Below are positions 13,389 through 24,884 of a stretch of DNA of 64,000 nucleotides, in pieces. This DNA is from Rhododendron vialii (taxonomy: Eukaryota > Streptophyta > Magnoliopsida > Ericales > Ericaceae): positions 8,590,501 to 8,654,500 of the forward strand of contig NC_080561.1 in NCBI RefSeq assembly GCF_030253575.1, in the 5' to 3' direction. Within the stretch, counting starts at the first letter, position 1; every line of letters begins with the position of its first letter. The notes beneath the pieces were generated by a model. It was not told where the DNA came from and did no database searches. It was given only the letters and a program-made list of their open reading frames with translations. The position numbers and the translations under genes were made by a program.

Positions 13389-16329
13389 ATGGAGGGTGTT
13401 GGAGCTGATGCTGCCTCAGCGGCGGCGCCTTTGAATCAATGGAGGCATGATGTGTGGAAGCTTTTCCAGTTCTATTTGGATAAAACTACACCTCATGCAG
13501 TCTATAGATGGGTTGGAACGTTTGTTTTAGCATGCCTTTATGCTCTGCGGGTTTATTACATTCAAGGATTCTATATTGTTACCTATGGCTTGGGTATCTA
13601 CATATTGAATTTGTTGATCGGGTTTTTGTCGCCTCTTGTTGATCCTGAGATGGAGCCTTCTGATGGCCCGATGCTACCGACAAAAGGTTCTGATGAGTTT
13701 AAGCCTTTCATTCGCCGTCTCCCTGAGTTCAAGTTCTGGTAATTGTACACTCTGTGTTCCTGTCATTTTTATTTCGGTATGTTCTTACATCATGTGACGA
13801 GGGTACTGTAATTTGGGTGTACTCTTTGCTATTTCATCATGTGATGAAATAGCTTCAGTTTGGGCTATCTCATACGGAAGAAACCTATTACTTAGAGATG
13901 AAATAGTTTTCTTTTGGGCTGTCAACGCTAACCTGTCCGCAAAATTTTCCTCTCCCGGTCTACCCCCCCTTCTCTCGAAAAGACCTTTAGGATTTGAAGG
14001 GAAGAGATCCACAGCCACTTAGTATTTGCTACAAGTTACAGTCCAATGGTATATTGAAACAAACAATCTAAAGCTCAACTCTGCTGAATAGAAAGATTAC
14101 TATGCTTATATAATCTGTTGTGTTTTTCCACAATTATTGAGTTAGGCCTGTAATATGATTTTGTTTTTAACCTTCGTTTCAGTAAGAATATTTAAGCCCA
14201 ACAAAGGCTTCTTACAAAGTTCCAGGAAAAGAAAAAATATCTTGATCTTATAAGTTTTATGATCGATCCATAGCCAATATCCTGCAAATATGAAGAATAT
14301 CAAAATACATTGACTCGTAAGAATAATTTTGTGCTAACGGCATATTAACTTAAAATAAATGTGTAAAAGGACTGGCAATGTACTCTAGTCTTTCTTGTGC
14401 ATGGTAGAGTTCCTCACAACCTTCGTTCGGCCATCAAGTTTTCTTCAAATGCATCGGGCCCATTGTTTTACTTTTAGGCTTCCAAAGCGATGACTAATGC
14501 ATAAAGTGAGTTTTTGAATTAGTTTCACTTTGTTGTGCTCATGTATATGATTTATTCTCCTACCATTGTAAATTGTTATAGCTAATAGCAGGAGAATGCA
14601 CACTTTGTTTCATCTTTGTTGCCTGTGCAGTTAACTCATCATTAGCTTCTAGGATGTTACGGCATGTGCCATTTTATGTCATACCTTTTACGTGCAGTTA
14701 ATGAGTTACCTTAGCTGGGTCCAAACTTTATCTCTTCCATCTGATTGTCCAGTTTTTATTTCATGTACTTCTTAAGTTTTAATGTCACCTGACTTGCCTC
14801 TTGTGATACGTTATAAATGCGAGGAGACATCTTATTTTCCTTTCAATGCATGTTAATCCGTTTCTTTTTCTCGCCCCATTTATATTTCTTCATTGTCCGA
14901 TCCTATGTTACCAGGGAACTCTACTACCCTAGCAAATTACGTTTTGGCACGAACGTTTCAAAACATGGTACCCTACCGTTCGTTTTGGAACGATAAATTT
15001 AGCGATCCAAAGCAATCCCCTTGGCTTTCCCCAAAATATCAACTTATAATGGTAAAAATAGAGAGAAAATGGAATTTCGGTGGGAGAAAGTGTAAAAAGT
15101 TCAGTCTTTATACTCCTAGAAATGTGTTTTGTATGAATAATTTGACAAACAATGTTTAGTTGCACTGGATGTTTATCACTTGGAAGAGCAAATTCTAGTT
15201 TTGTTATCTATAGAAGTCTACCCCTAGTGTACCACAATTTAAGCATGTGGCGTACTGCGTTCCCGTTCCTCGTACCGGAACGATCCCTGTTCCAAGTAAC
15301 ATAGGTCCAATCTATGTATGTCTTATCAAGATCCTATTGAAAATGTGATTTATCCAGATATACCTTCGCAGTTAACTCCTTTCGTGTGCCTTGAATTTTT
15401 GCTTCTGTGCCACCTTCTATTAGCATATTGCATGTCTCCTTGTCGACTTTACATTTTATGTGCAGACTATTTGGTAATTATATTTTGTTTGAAATGCATG
15501 TTTCATGGTGTTTGCTTTCCTCTCTGGTTGTCTTTACTGGCTTTAACCGTCGTTGGGTGGTTGATGCTTTGTTCTTTGCTATTGATTTGTTTCTGAAAAC
15601 CTTTATATTCATTAACTCGGCGGGCTGCTAGCTGATTTCTCTCTGGGCCCCCCTTCATTAGCTTCAAGCATTTGGTTTTGTTTACTCCTCTTCTTGGCTT
15701 TTCTTTTCTATTCTTTTTCCATGTGAGGAATGTGGGCTTGTTTTTTGTTTTTTGTTTTTTGATCTATAATGTGAACTTGTTCATGTGGTGTGAATAAATG
15801 TCATCTGGATGTTTCTGACTACTCGAGGCACCTAAGTTATTTCTGAATATGCAAACATGGAGGTAATTAGGATATTTTCTTGTTTTCTTTTCATGCTTCC
15901 AGGTATGCTATCACGAAGGCTTTCTGCGTCGCATTTCTCATGACCTTCTTTTCAATGTTTGATGTCCCTGTCTTCTGGCCTATATTACTGTGCTATTGGG
16001 TGGTTCTATTTGTCCTCACAATGAAGCGCCAAATCATGCACATGATCAAATACAAATATGTCCCATTGAATATTGGAAAGCAGGTGAGCTTCAAGTTTTT
16101 TGAAATGCTTATTTTCCCATCAAAATATTGTGGTAGTACTATTGTCCGCATTTTTTTGCTTTCAGACTGCAATTGTAGCAAATCATCCTGCTTGAAGATA
16201 TTGTTGGTTTCTCTGTTTAATTTTTCCGTTTCAAATTCTCATTGTTTGTTTTCTCTTTTTTCGCTTTGTTTACAGAAATACGGTGGCAAGAAAAGTTCTG
16301 CAAGTAGCAGTGGCTCCCGTGCGGACTAA
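13389..16329 (+). CDS. RER1: RER1, Golgi-to-ER retrieval receptor
   Basis: Coding exons 13389-13738, 15903-16083 and 16276-16329 join in phase to 194 residues. The start is the first ATG after a likely UTR splice acceptor ([13 protein letters not shown]). The sequence is typical RER1: [20 protein letters not shown], four hydrophobic segments (about residues 38-55, 60-80, 118-137 and 140-155), the loop [18 protein letters not shown], the conserved [20 protein letters not shown] spanning exon 1 to 2, and a Lys/Ser-rich cytosolic tail. Family knowledge: a membrane protein of the early Golgi that returns escaped ER membrane proteins in COPI vesicles. The 2.2-kb second intron carries a hAT-like MITE. 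Intact. Confidence 0.96.
14903..15304. mobile_element. hAT-like MITE in RER1 intron
   Basis: Ends are CTATGTTAC and TAACATAG. The 8-bp flanks GTCCGATC (14895-14902) and GTCCAATC (15305-15312) match at 7 of 8 positions. Inside, CGTACC/GGTACG and GAACG words recur near both ends in inverted order. No transposase; splicing of RER1 should not be affected. Confidence 0.7.
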
Positions 16330-16760
16330 AAGCGTTGCTGGATCTAAAGGCCAGAAGATAACTGGGGAAAAAGCAGACTTTCAGAAATATTCGTTGTTGT
16401 ATATTTACTATTAATTTTGGGCATTTAGTATAATGGGTTTCAAACAATGGAGTTATGAACATGTAGTTGCTGAAGTAAAACTTGCATATACACATGCTAT
16501 CACGATTCAATTCTGTTTAGATATTTGCCACTTATTGTTTTTTGGTAGTCTATGCAAGTTTTATGTAGCGAGAATGCGAAAACGTGTTGAAGTTCTGGCT
16601 TCCCTTTTCCAGTGAGATCATGTTCCCTGGGTAGTTTGGAATCTTGGTGATTTCCTTGCCTTTGGTTGCTAGTTCATCACCCGTTGGTATTTTCTGCCAT
16701 TGTCGATTATTTTCTTGCCAATACTAGACAGTATTGACTGGTACGACCGGTATCTTACCA

Positions 16761-16870
16761 ACCGGCGTTTGAGCTGAAACAAAATTGGAAATGTAGGCTA
16801 CGGGATACGGTCAATACCGGCGTTTGAGCTGAAACAAAATTGGAAATGTAGGGTACGGGATACGGTCAAT
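16761..16870 (+). repeat. Two 55-bp tandem units downstream of RER1
   Basis: ACCGGCGTTTGAGCTGAAAC starts each 55-bp unit (16761-16815, 16816-16870), with one visible mismatch (GGCTACG against GGGTACG). The near-identity implies a recent duplication. Confidence 0.95.
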
Positions 16871-17062
16871 ACCGGCTAGAACGGTACGGATTCAAAACAT
16901 TGATCAGGCAAGACAACCTTGATCAGGCAAGAATGGCTTGACAATGGGTTTACCCTCCTTTTTCCAAAAGCATTTGCACAACAGGGGCTCTTCCTTTCTT
17001 TGTTTCTTCCCAATGATGGGTTATTTCTTGTATTAGTTGAGTTGTTGGGCTTAGTTAGTGTC

Positions 17063-17774
17063 TAGGGCCGGCTCAAGGATTTTTAGTGTCTAATGTCTAA
17101 TAAAAAAAAGTGTGCCCTTGGAGAAAAAAAAAATTTGGAAGCTCCAATCAAAAAAAAAAAAAACCACCTCGGAAGCTTAAAAAATTAAAAATGAAGAGAG
17201 ACCTGCACAGTTAATCAGTTATACAATTTAGCTGGTGGTTGTTTCTAGGACCAATGACCTCATCTCTCAAAATACCAAGACAATACTTGTTCTTCCAATG
17301 GTGAACATGCACTGGACTACTGGTGGTGCTGCTGGTGCACTAGTGGCGTGGCCCGTGGTGCCGAGTGCGGTGATGGTGAGCCGATTTAGGAAAAGAGAAG
17401 AAAACCCTTCTTAGTTTCGTTCAATTTCAAGGCCCTTCTTAGAAAATCCTTCTTCATTCTTCGTTCAAATTATTTTTTTTTCGATTTGGGCAAAAACGTG
17501 AGACTCAGATGGTTTTATTTGTTTCGAAAATTAAATAGACCATCTAGATCTCCTATTTACAAAAGTGCCACCGAGTTTTTTTTGGACCCTTCTTTCATTG
17601 GAGCCGTGTGGGCCTTTATTTTAACTTGAAATGGGCCATTTTTTCCTTTTATTGGGCTAAAAAAGACTTCTACTCAAACCCAAATAGAAAAATTAGTAGA
17701 GTGTCCTTAAAATTTAGCATTTTTTAGATGCCCAAGGCCCAAGCCTCTTGGGCCTTGGAGTTGAGCCAGCCCTG
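17063..17774. mobile_element. hAT element (non-autonomous), TAGGGCCGGCTCAA termini
   Basis: Termini TAGGGCCGGCTCAA and, inverted, CAGGGCTGGCTCAA. Flanks TTAGTGTC (17055-17062) and TTAGTATC (17775-17782) are 7/8 identical target duplications. 712 bp. It appears inserted into an older repeat whose phrase TTGAGTTGTTGGGCTTA also occurs inverted near 21260-21300. A smaller relative lies at 52694-53012. Confidence 0.85.
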
Positions 17775-18388
17775 TTAGTATCTCGTGATTTGTATTTTAT
17801 AATTCATATAATATATATTTTATCTCTCCTATTGATTGACAAAAAAAAATTCAGACCACTAACATTCATATATTCTATCAATATGATCTCTCTTATTGAG
17901 ATTGACAAAAAAAATCCAGATCACAACAGAGAAACTACCACCAAGTTTCATCCTCAGAAAACCTGATTAAGGTACATCAACAGTGACATACTTGGCATCA
18001 GTGTTTTTGAGCCCCAATGCCTCCAAACCAAATAACAGTTCAATCTCAAATTCTGCGTGACCTCCCTTGACAAAAGCAGAGTGGCCGATCAATATTTCAT
18101 TTTTATTCCTCTGCAAAAACAGGAAAAGAAAAAGAAAAAGAAATGGTACTTCTGATATCTTTTACAGCATCCGTACATCTCAATTCACAAGACGAGAAGT
18201 AGGATTGGGAAGATTTTCTGCCAAGGCCGTAGGGGTCTTTACTTAACTCGCAGACTTCAATAACAATGCCCCAACTGACCTTTGACATTCTCCAGAACTT
18301 GTTCCTCTGGCTGTCTGTCAATGGACCGGTTAGGATCTGAATCTGACATGAATGTGTAATCCCTAAATTCATTGGTAAGGGAGAACCC
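17775..18388. other. Intergenic DNA and 3' UTR of the reductase gene
   Basis: Left part is AT-rich with no gene. From about 17960 it is probably the minus-strand gene's 3' flank/UTR, since the stop codon lies at 18389-18391. No separate frame is credible. Confidence 0.45.
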
Positions 18389-21300
18389 TCACACAAGTGT
18401 GTCTAAGTACTGGCTAATTGTAGTGTATTTGAGACGCGGATACAGCTTTGTCCCATCCACACCGTCTGGTGACTCGATATCAAAATATGTCTGATCTCCT
18501 TTTACAAACACACCGTATATGAAAATCATGTTCATGTTGTCTGGATATGGAGTCTCTGAAATAAACGAGCGAAGAAGTGTTAATACAAACCTCAAAGCAC
18601 GAAAATAGTAGCAGAAAATAGTAAGTTAAAACAGAAAAAAAAGAAGTAAAAGAACTAGAGTTTAACAATACTTGTGCGAGTACAGCAGCTCGTTGCCATG
18701 AAGTCACTAAGAAAGCCAAACCCTGTTTTTTTTTCTTGAACGGCTTATATTTAAAACTTTTTTTGAACGGCAACCAAACACGGATGCCATCCAAAGATTG
18801 CAAACGAACCCTCACCAAGTATCAACAGGATGTTCAATTTCAGGTTAAATGTGATGACATTCCCAAAAGTCGTAGATAATCCCTTCACAAAATCATACAG
18901 AATCATAAAGATGACTTCTTCCTACTTTTGTCCTGATGTCTGTGATTTCGGCGAAATTACTTTATCATGTGAACTTGCACGTGACATGAAATTTAAAACA
19001 TTTTTGTAATTGTTGTGCAAAGCAACGGGGGAGTTTTCACTTAGCAATAAGTAGGTAGCATTCTCTAAGTCAGCTTGCAAGTTTTTTTTTTTTTCTCTCT
19101 CCCTTCTGTTTTTGGTAAATACAACAACAGAACCCATGTAGTCTCCGATCATTGGGGGTATGGGCGGGGGAGGATTGGAGATAGACCTAACTTTTGGCAA
19201 TATGCACAAAGTGGTTGCTCTCAAAATACCACTGAATCAGTGGCCCCCCTATACCTGTTTTGCTGCTAAACCACGCCCCCAAATCAAAGCTAAATGGCAT
19301 CAGAGAGGGCAGGCCTAGAGACCCAATTCAATTTATGTGCACATTACCATGCTTCATTGATAGTCCAGAGCATCGGTATGCACAATCCCTATTTCTGGTA
19401 AATAGCAAGCAAAATTTGTGAATGGTAGATGTGCCTCAAAAGGACTGGAATACCTTTAATTTTTTTGAGAAGCTCCTCCTCTGGCACATAAATCTTCTCA
19501 AGCTTCTTCCCAATCTTGCTCTCCCAAAGCTCAAGCAGCTCATTCATCGAATAAACATTTCCTTGGGGCCTCAAGTGGACCGCCTTATTCAATGTCCGTG
19601 GATCATCCACTGTACTGATGGTAAAGGCAGCAACATCACTCTCCTTCATAAAAACACCTACCAAAAAAAAAAGAAAAAAAAAAGAGTGACATATGAAAAA
19701 AGATCAAAATTACTTATATTTCCTACTATTGCCCCTTATTGTTCCACTGAGAAATAAAAGAGGTACTTTTTATCAAAAGACCTTTTACATTGCCATCTCC
19801 AAATATCGTGAATTTGTCCCTCGGAGGGGTCTTTAGTCCTGGCTGCACTATTGATGGAAGCAAGTAGCTCGTAAAGAAGTTGCAGCAAATATAGGTGTGC
19901 GGAATGCCCTCAGCTTCTACAAGATGTCGAATTTCTGCTTTCCTAGCATAGAAGTTGTGGTCCAGACCAGATATCCGTGCTTTACTTGGATCTAATCCGA
20001 ACTCTGATGGAATGAGCCTCTGTGTTAATCCAAGTTAGTAGGTAGCTCACTTGAGAAAAACACCATTGGTGCACAATACAAACTTCCATTGTGTGATTCA
20101 ATAAACATTTTTATTTCCCCTAAACTATAAATGTGAAAGAGTTCAAAAAAATCCAATCTATGTCCAAGGAGATTCTCTCCATGGTATGGTCTATGCATAA
20201 GTGCATTCAGAGAGTGCATATTCTATAACATGACTGATTATGAAACGATTCAGTATTTATTTGGGACCCTATTAACTTGAGTCATGCTCAATTCATAGAA
20301 ACTTAGAACATAATGTCATTTTCTGTGATCATCAGAATAACATGAAAACGGAAGCATAAAACTAAGGATTTTATTCCCACTATGTAGGTTTTTTAGTACT
20401 ACAAGTTGTGCAATTGAAGTCGAGGCAAAGCCTAGTATGGACTGGCCTCAAAAGAGTTCATAGCACTTGGAAGGTTTCAAACCCAAGACTTTAGGAGAGA
20501 GTAAACACATAAGTCCCAAGCCTTGACAATTAGGCCAACCCCTTGGGGTAGAGGTCATGCAGGTAATAATCAAAATTCAGGTTCAAGACGACCGCAACAA
20601 AATTAATCAGATAGTACAAAGAACTTTTAGCAGAAAAAGTATGTCAAATGGACAGGTATACACAAATAGCTAAGATCGTAATGAACGTGTTAACAAAATG
20701 ACCAAACAAGGGGAATGATGACCTTGATACACCCAGCTTGTTTGATAGCCGCAACGAGGAGCTTCTGATCGAGGACTTGTTTAGACGAAACAGCACAAAT
20801 CACGACTTCCACTTGCTTGATTGCTTCAATGAGGCTCGTCTCATCTTGCAGCGAACCCTAAAATTCACAAAAATCAATCCCTTGAGGCTACAAGAAAAAT
20901 GAGATAGACCAAAAATAATTTGAAACTTAAAATTACCCATTTTTTCCTTGGCTAATTCTTTGCATGGATGACATACTCGGCAAGGTCTACAAAATGAACG
21001 ATTTTGATTATTGTTGCGGGCCCAAGGCCCAAAACTGGACACCCACAACTACCCAAAGAAACTGCCAAGGAGAGGGAAAAAAATGTCACCCTATTTTTCT
21101 TCTCCCTTTTTCTACATGCACATCTCAGGTTTCATTATGGATAAATCTCAATCGAAGATTTTTCACTTTTCCTCTTTTACATAGTAATTTTTTTGATCAA
21201 TCGATATCCGGGATCATTTACATTATGTACGAATTATAAAGTATAAACCCAGAACACTATATCAATTAATTAAGCCCAACAACTCAACCAATACAAGAAA

Positions 21301-21512
21301 TAAACTCATTAAAAAAACACAGAAAAAAAAAGAAAAGAAAAGGAAAAGCCCTCCTAGAAAGAACGTCCAAACGGAGGTGGGGAGATTCGAACCCCGACCT
21401 CTCCTAGTGAGATGCAAAAGTTATCACTAAGTGAGATAGTCCTAGTTGGTTCTCTTTTACATTATTGAAACATACGATTTGCGCACGCGATCCTGAGCGT
21501 CTAGTGCATAAT

Positions 21513-21562
<50 letters not shown>

Positions 21563-21746
21563 CCTTGAGAAGAGTGGCGCCGGAATCGGAGAGGGATTGA
21601 AGCTTGAGGGATTTCAGGGGATCGCAGAAGGCGGAGTCCCTGACCAGGGCATACGTGGGATGAGAAGCTTGGAGGCTGGCTTTGGCTATTTCGAAACCCA
21701 GATTTCCAGTCGCTCCAACTATCAGTATCCTGCTCTTCTTCTCCAT
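18389..21746 (-). CDS. Isoflavone-reductase-like NAD(P)H-dependent reductase (PCBER/PLR/NmrA family)
   Basis: Five exons on the minus strand: 21564-21746, 20723-20857, 19782-20019, 19454-19657, 18389-18555. Phases agree and give 308 residues, the usual family length. The N-terminal Rossmann motif is RILIVGATGNLGFEIAKASL (GxxGxxG). The substrate-side motif LIPSEFGLDPSKA is followed by FYARKAEIRHLVEAEGIPHTY, where the Lys of ARKAEIR sits at the family's catalytic lysine. DKFTIFGDGNVKGVFMKESD and VDDPRTLNKAVHLRP complete the core. The VHAVEP loop usual in phenylcoumaran benzylic ether reductases is absent, so the substrate (lignan, phenylcoumaran, isoflavonoid or other phenylpropanoid) is uncertain. 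Cytosolic; no transit peptide. Exon 1 is bracketed by AG- and CT-repeat tracts. The second intron (20020-20722) holds a SINE. Confidence 0.92.
20370..20548 (-). mobile_element. tRNA-derived SINE in reductase intron
   Basis: On the minus strand it begins AAGGGGTTGGCCTAATTGTC (A-box region), then GGCTTGGGACTT, then a box-B-like GGGTTTGAAACC, as in tRNA-headed plant SINEs. The 3' limit is approximate. Confidence 0.6.
21250..21445 (-). mobile_element. SINE-like repeat with box-B motif
   Basis: Minus strand reads GGGGTTCGAATCTCCCC (strong RNA polymerase III box B) preceded by a tRNA-like head and followed by a pyrimidine-rich body and TTGAGTTGTTGGGCTTA, a phrase shared with 17040-17055. It lies in intron 1 of the reductase. 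Limits approximate. Confidence 0.5.
21512..21560. repeat. (GA)n microsatellite at the exon 1 donor
   Basis: GA run beginning four bases inside intron 1 of the reductase gene (on the transcript, CT repeats directly after the donor GTTCC). Confidence 0.95.

Positions 21747-21747
<1 letters not shown>

Positions 21748-21785
<38 letters not shown>
21748..21785. repeat. (CT)n microsatellite in the 5' leader
   Basis: CT run (AG repeats on the transcript) ending one or two bases before the ATG of the reductase gene; part of its 5' UTR. Confidence 0.95.
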
Positions 21786-21787
<2 letters not shown>

Positions 21788-22934
21788 GAGCGGGAGTCAA
21801 CTACCGTAGGTGGCCAAGTGCAGTTGTGTGAAATCTGGCTTGGTCGTGGGATACGTGGGATTCGTCCGATCAAGTTGATTTTTGTGCGTGAACATGTTAT
21901 TTTACGAGTCGTACAAGATAAACGGTTTATATTACTGCATTAAACACTTGGTAAGGTCCATAATGGACGGTGGCAAAAAACCCATGATTTCCACCTAAGT
22001 CGGACAGAACTTAAACTCGAAGAAAAGACTATATTCCGTCACCTCGGTCGGGATTGAAAGTAAAGTTTCATATAATGTTAAGAGTATATTAGTTTCAATA
22101 AAAAGCTATGGAAAATGAAATCTGGATTTTATTCACCAAATTCAAGTTTTCTTTGCTGAACCAACCCCTCATTGGTAGGAATGTTACAAATATCGATCAA
22201 CCGGATCCTTTAGGCAGTGGAAGATCAACTTACTATAATTTTCTGAGTGTTTGCTCAAAAAAAAAAATTTTGGACACTTAATTTTAGTAATTTTTTCCAC
22301 TTGAAAATATCTCTTGGTTAAAAAAGAAACTTTAGTTTTTCTGTATTTACTTCATTTTGGACATTTCTCGTAATATTCCCGACAATTGAATGAAGAATTA
22401 ATGGAAAAAATAAAATTAGGTTCCACGACTATATTAACTATTCAAACAATATGGACTACAATCCAAGTTGACATATATTGTGGTTATCCGCGTAAGTTCA
22501 GGAATTCACCTATAAAATAGGAGTGCTAGGTGCAAAGAAAATCACAGCCGTTCATGTACACTTTAAGGGTATTTTCTTTGCCCATTTTTCTTTGCACCTT
22601 TGAGCAATTCATGTACATTTTAAAGATATTTTCTTTGCATCTAGCATTTCTCATAAAATTAGATTTGTTGATAGAGTTGATATTGAAGGTTGGACTTTAA
22701 GTGAATTTTAATATATTTCGAATCAAAGTACATGGGCCTCAATTATTATTATTTTTTTGGATGAGTTTGTTTAGGGGTTGTATTTAAGTGGTGTTTACTA
22801 TTTTTGACAAACACAAAAGTCCCAAGACGCCTCGATGTTGGCTTTCCTTACAGTTTTAGAGTAGTACTCAATGCATAAGGTTTTGGAGTTTGATCTCTGT
22901 TGTTCTGAAAATTTCTGTGCCTCTGGGTAACCAT
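21786..22934. other. Upstream region of the reductase gene, unassigned
   Basis: Presumed promoter side of the minus-strand gene. A short repeated phrase (TTTTCTTTGC and CATGTACA words at about 22550-22645, about 65 bp apart) is a small local duplication. No gene found. Confidence 0.45.
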
Positions 22935-23335
22935 TGGAGTCCAAATCAACGTAAATTTGGCTCTTTTTTTTTTTTTAATGCTTACATAAGATCTTAGTTT
23001 TGGCAAACACATATATAAAGACCCGAGACGCCCGCAAGCGAAGAGCTGCCGGCATGGTCTCAAAGCTTTAAAAGAGTACCCAATTCACAAAATTTTTGCT
23101 CTAAGCACAAGGTGAAATGATCTGAAGGACCATTCGGCAGTAATGTTGTAACATTTGATTTAAAATCAAAGTAAACGGGGTTTAATCTTTTTTGAGCTTA
23201 CATGGGAGATATATTTGATTTTAATGAGTTTAAATTCGGTCCGCTGTCGAAGAAATTTTGTGTTTTCCGACACGTCCATTTTGGGTCCTACCGTACTACT
23301 TGTAGCAATAAGAATCATTCATCTTGTAGAGTCTA
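22935..23335 (+). repeat. Dispersed repeat, copy 1 of 2
   Basis: Shares long phrases in the same order with 34367-34760: ATCAACGTAAATTTGGCT, AAGATCTTAGTTTTG, GACCCGAGACGCC, TTCACAAAATTTTTGCTCTA, TAATGAGTTTAAATTCGGT, CCGTACTA. Identity by eye about 80-85 %. No coding capacity; family unknown. Confidence 0.75.
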
Positions 23336-23359
23336 CATAACCGCTGCCGAAATTTTTCA

Positions 23360-23660
23360 AGAGTAAGCTTTGCCTCTCCATCTTTCGATAAGACAAGCCC
23401 ACCATTATTCCGCCATCATATCTCCTGCCACCGTCCTCATATCAATCCAACGGGGAAGCATACCACACCATCTGAGCTCACCGGCTAAAAGATGGATGGT
23501 AGATTCCCCTTCCTTTTGGTACACCGGATGTAACGCACTAGCGCAAAATTTTCCTCTTGTACAGCACTTCCATAGATGGCACTATATCATGAACAGCTCT
23601 CCAAGTGAAGTTTTTAATTTTTCCCACAGACGAAGAGACCACACGCTACTTCATATTCGC
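23360..23660 (-). pseudogene. LINE (L1-type) ORF2 C-terminal remnant
   Basis: Minus strand carries KIKNFTWRAVHDIVPSMEVL followed by KRKIL, resembling the zinc-binding (zf-RVT) tail after the reverse transcriptase of plant L1 LINEs (typical form: K-x-F-x-W-R-x-x-H-x-I-x-P). A second frame gives ESTIHLLAGELRWCGMLPRW, also in family order. Several stops and at least one frame change separate the pieces, so this is dead. Assignment rests on motif memory. Confidence 0.5.
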
Positions 23661-24603
23661 TTCATTTGCTCTCGGTTACAGCTTTCCACAACCTCCTTCT
23701 CCCATACAAGAAGTATCCTTCTAAAGGGGAGAAAAAAATACAAAGACAAGCAGATGCCTGGAAATCTGGAGAAGAGAAAACGAGTACGAAGAGAAAATAT
23801 AGAGAGAAACTGAAGAAGAAAATATCCCTAAGTAAAGAAAAAACAGAGAACTAATTCTATCATGTACGTGAGAGGTGACTACCATGTGAAGCACACGTAC
23901 TTGCTCAAATGAAAAACAGCCGAGCATATAGTGACTGCAATACAAAAGTTCATCAGTAGCACTAGTTTTTAGAAACAGTACCCAGACCATACTAGCTAAA
24001 ACGAAACTACTATCAACTCAAAAAGATGTTAACGGACTATAGTACCAGCTAGATCGCCCACACTTTCTTTGATAACATGTTGGAGTCGCTCCCATCTTCT
24101 CCACAGCTCCCAAAAAACACACTTCTTTGCGGTGTACCTGCAATGACCATGCAACGAGTACCATAGACAAGAAAGGCTAAAATTGCCCACAATTTCTCAA
24201 ATTAAATGTTGTAGATAGATACTTTACTTTCTGGTAAGATGGGAAGAACTCCTGTTTTCAGCTCACCTGTAATGATCAAGCAAATTGAAAGATGGATCAC
24301 TAATAGAAATAAAACAGTGGAACTAAATATCCTCTCAGAATATTTAACACCACATGACTAGTTTAACTTTTTGCGCTGCATGGTAAACTAAATACTAACG
24401 TTACCCATAAGCAATAGTGAAGCATAGAAGCTTCTTCCTACAAGTTACTTCATGTGCCAAAGATAGCAAATTCCACAATTTGCCCGATTTTGCACACACA
24501 CGAAGCCGCACAGTCAACAATTACCCATGCTACAAGTTGTAGCATTTCGCAAGTACTTACTCTACAATCATTAGCATGGACAAGCAGAGATTCCAAATTT
24601 ATA
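23661..24603. other. Unassigned intergenic DNA
   Basis: Purine/pyrimidine-biased patches but no credible frame or paired termini. AGGT-type donor-like sites (inverse cagctcacctg near 24260) resemble the 28993 site and could belong to 3' UTR exons of the minus-strand F-box gene, but this cannot be shown. Confidence 0.3.
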
Positions 24604-24874
24604 CTCCATCCGTTTCATTTTGCTGGTCCTTTACGGGATCTCTAACCGTTAAAGGGGACATGTAATTAACGCATGTCTTCCTAAAAAACTAAATGTGATT
24701 TCCAATATTGCCCATATGTTACAACTTTAAAAACTACTTGCACAGTTGCTCTTCAATTATGAGGGTCAATTTTGAAAAACCTAGACAAGTTTTTCTTTGA
24801 CTATTCAAAAAGGACTAACGTTTTGGAACGGTCACAAAATGGAATAGTGGACAACCAATGTGGAACGGAGGGAG
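24604..24874. mobile_element. Stowaway-like MITE
   Basis: Left end CTCCATCCGTTTCATTTTG, right end (inverted) CTCCCTCCGTTCCACATTG, TA on both flanks. 271 bp, no coding sequence. Confidence 0.85.
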
Positions 24875-24884
24875 TACAAGCAAA

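Noticed and set aside
13785-14022. Complementary frames after RER1 exon 1
   Set aside because: Intron sequence between two well-supported coding exons.
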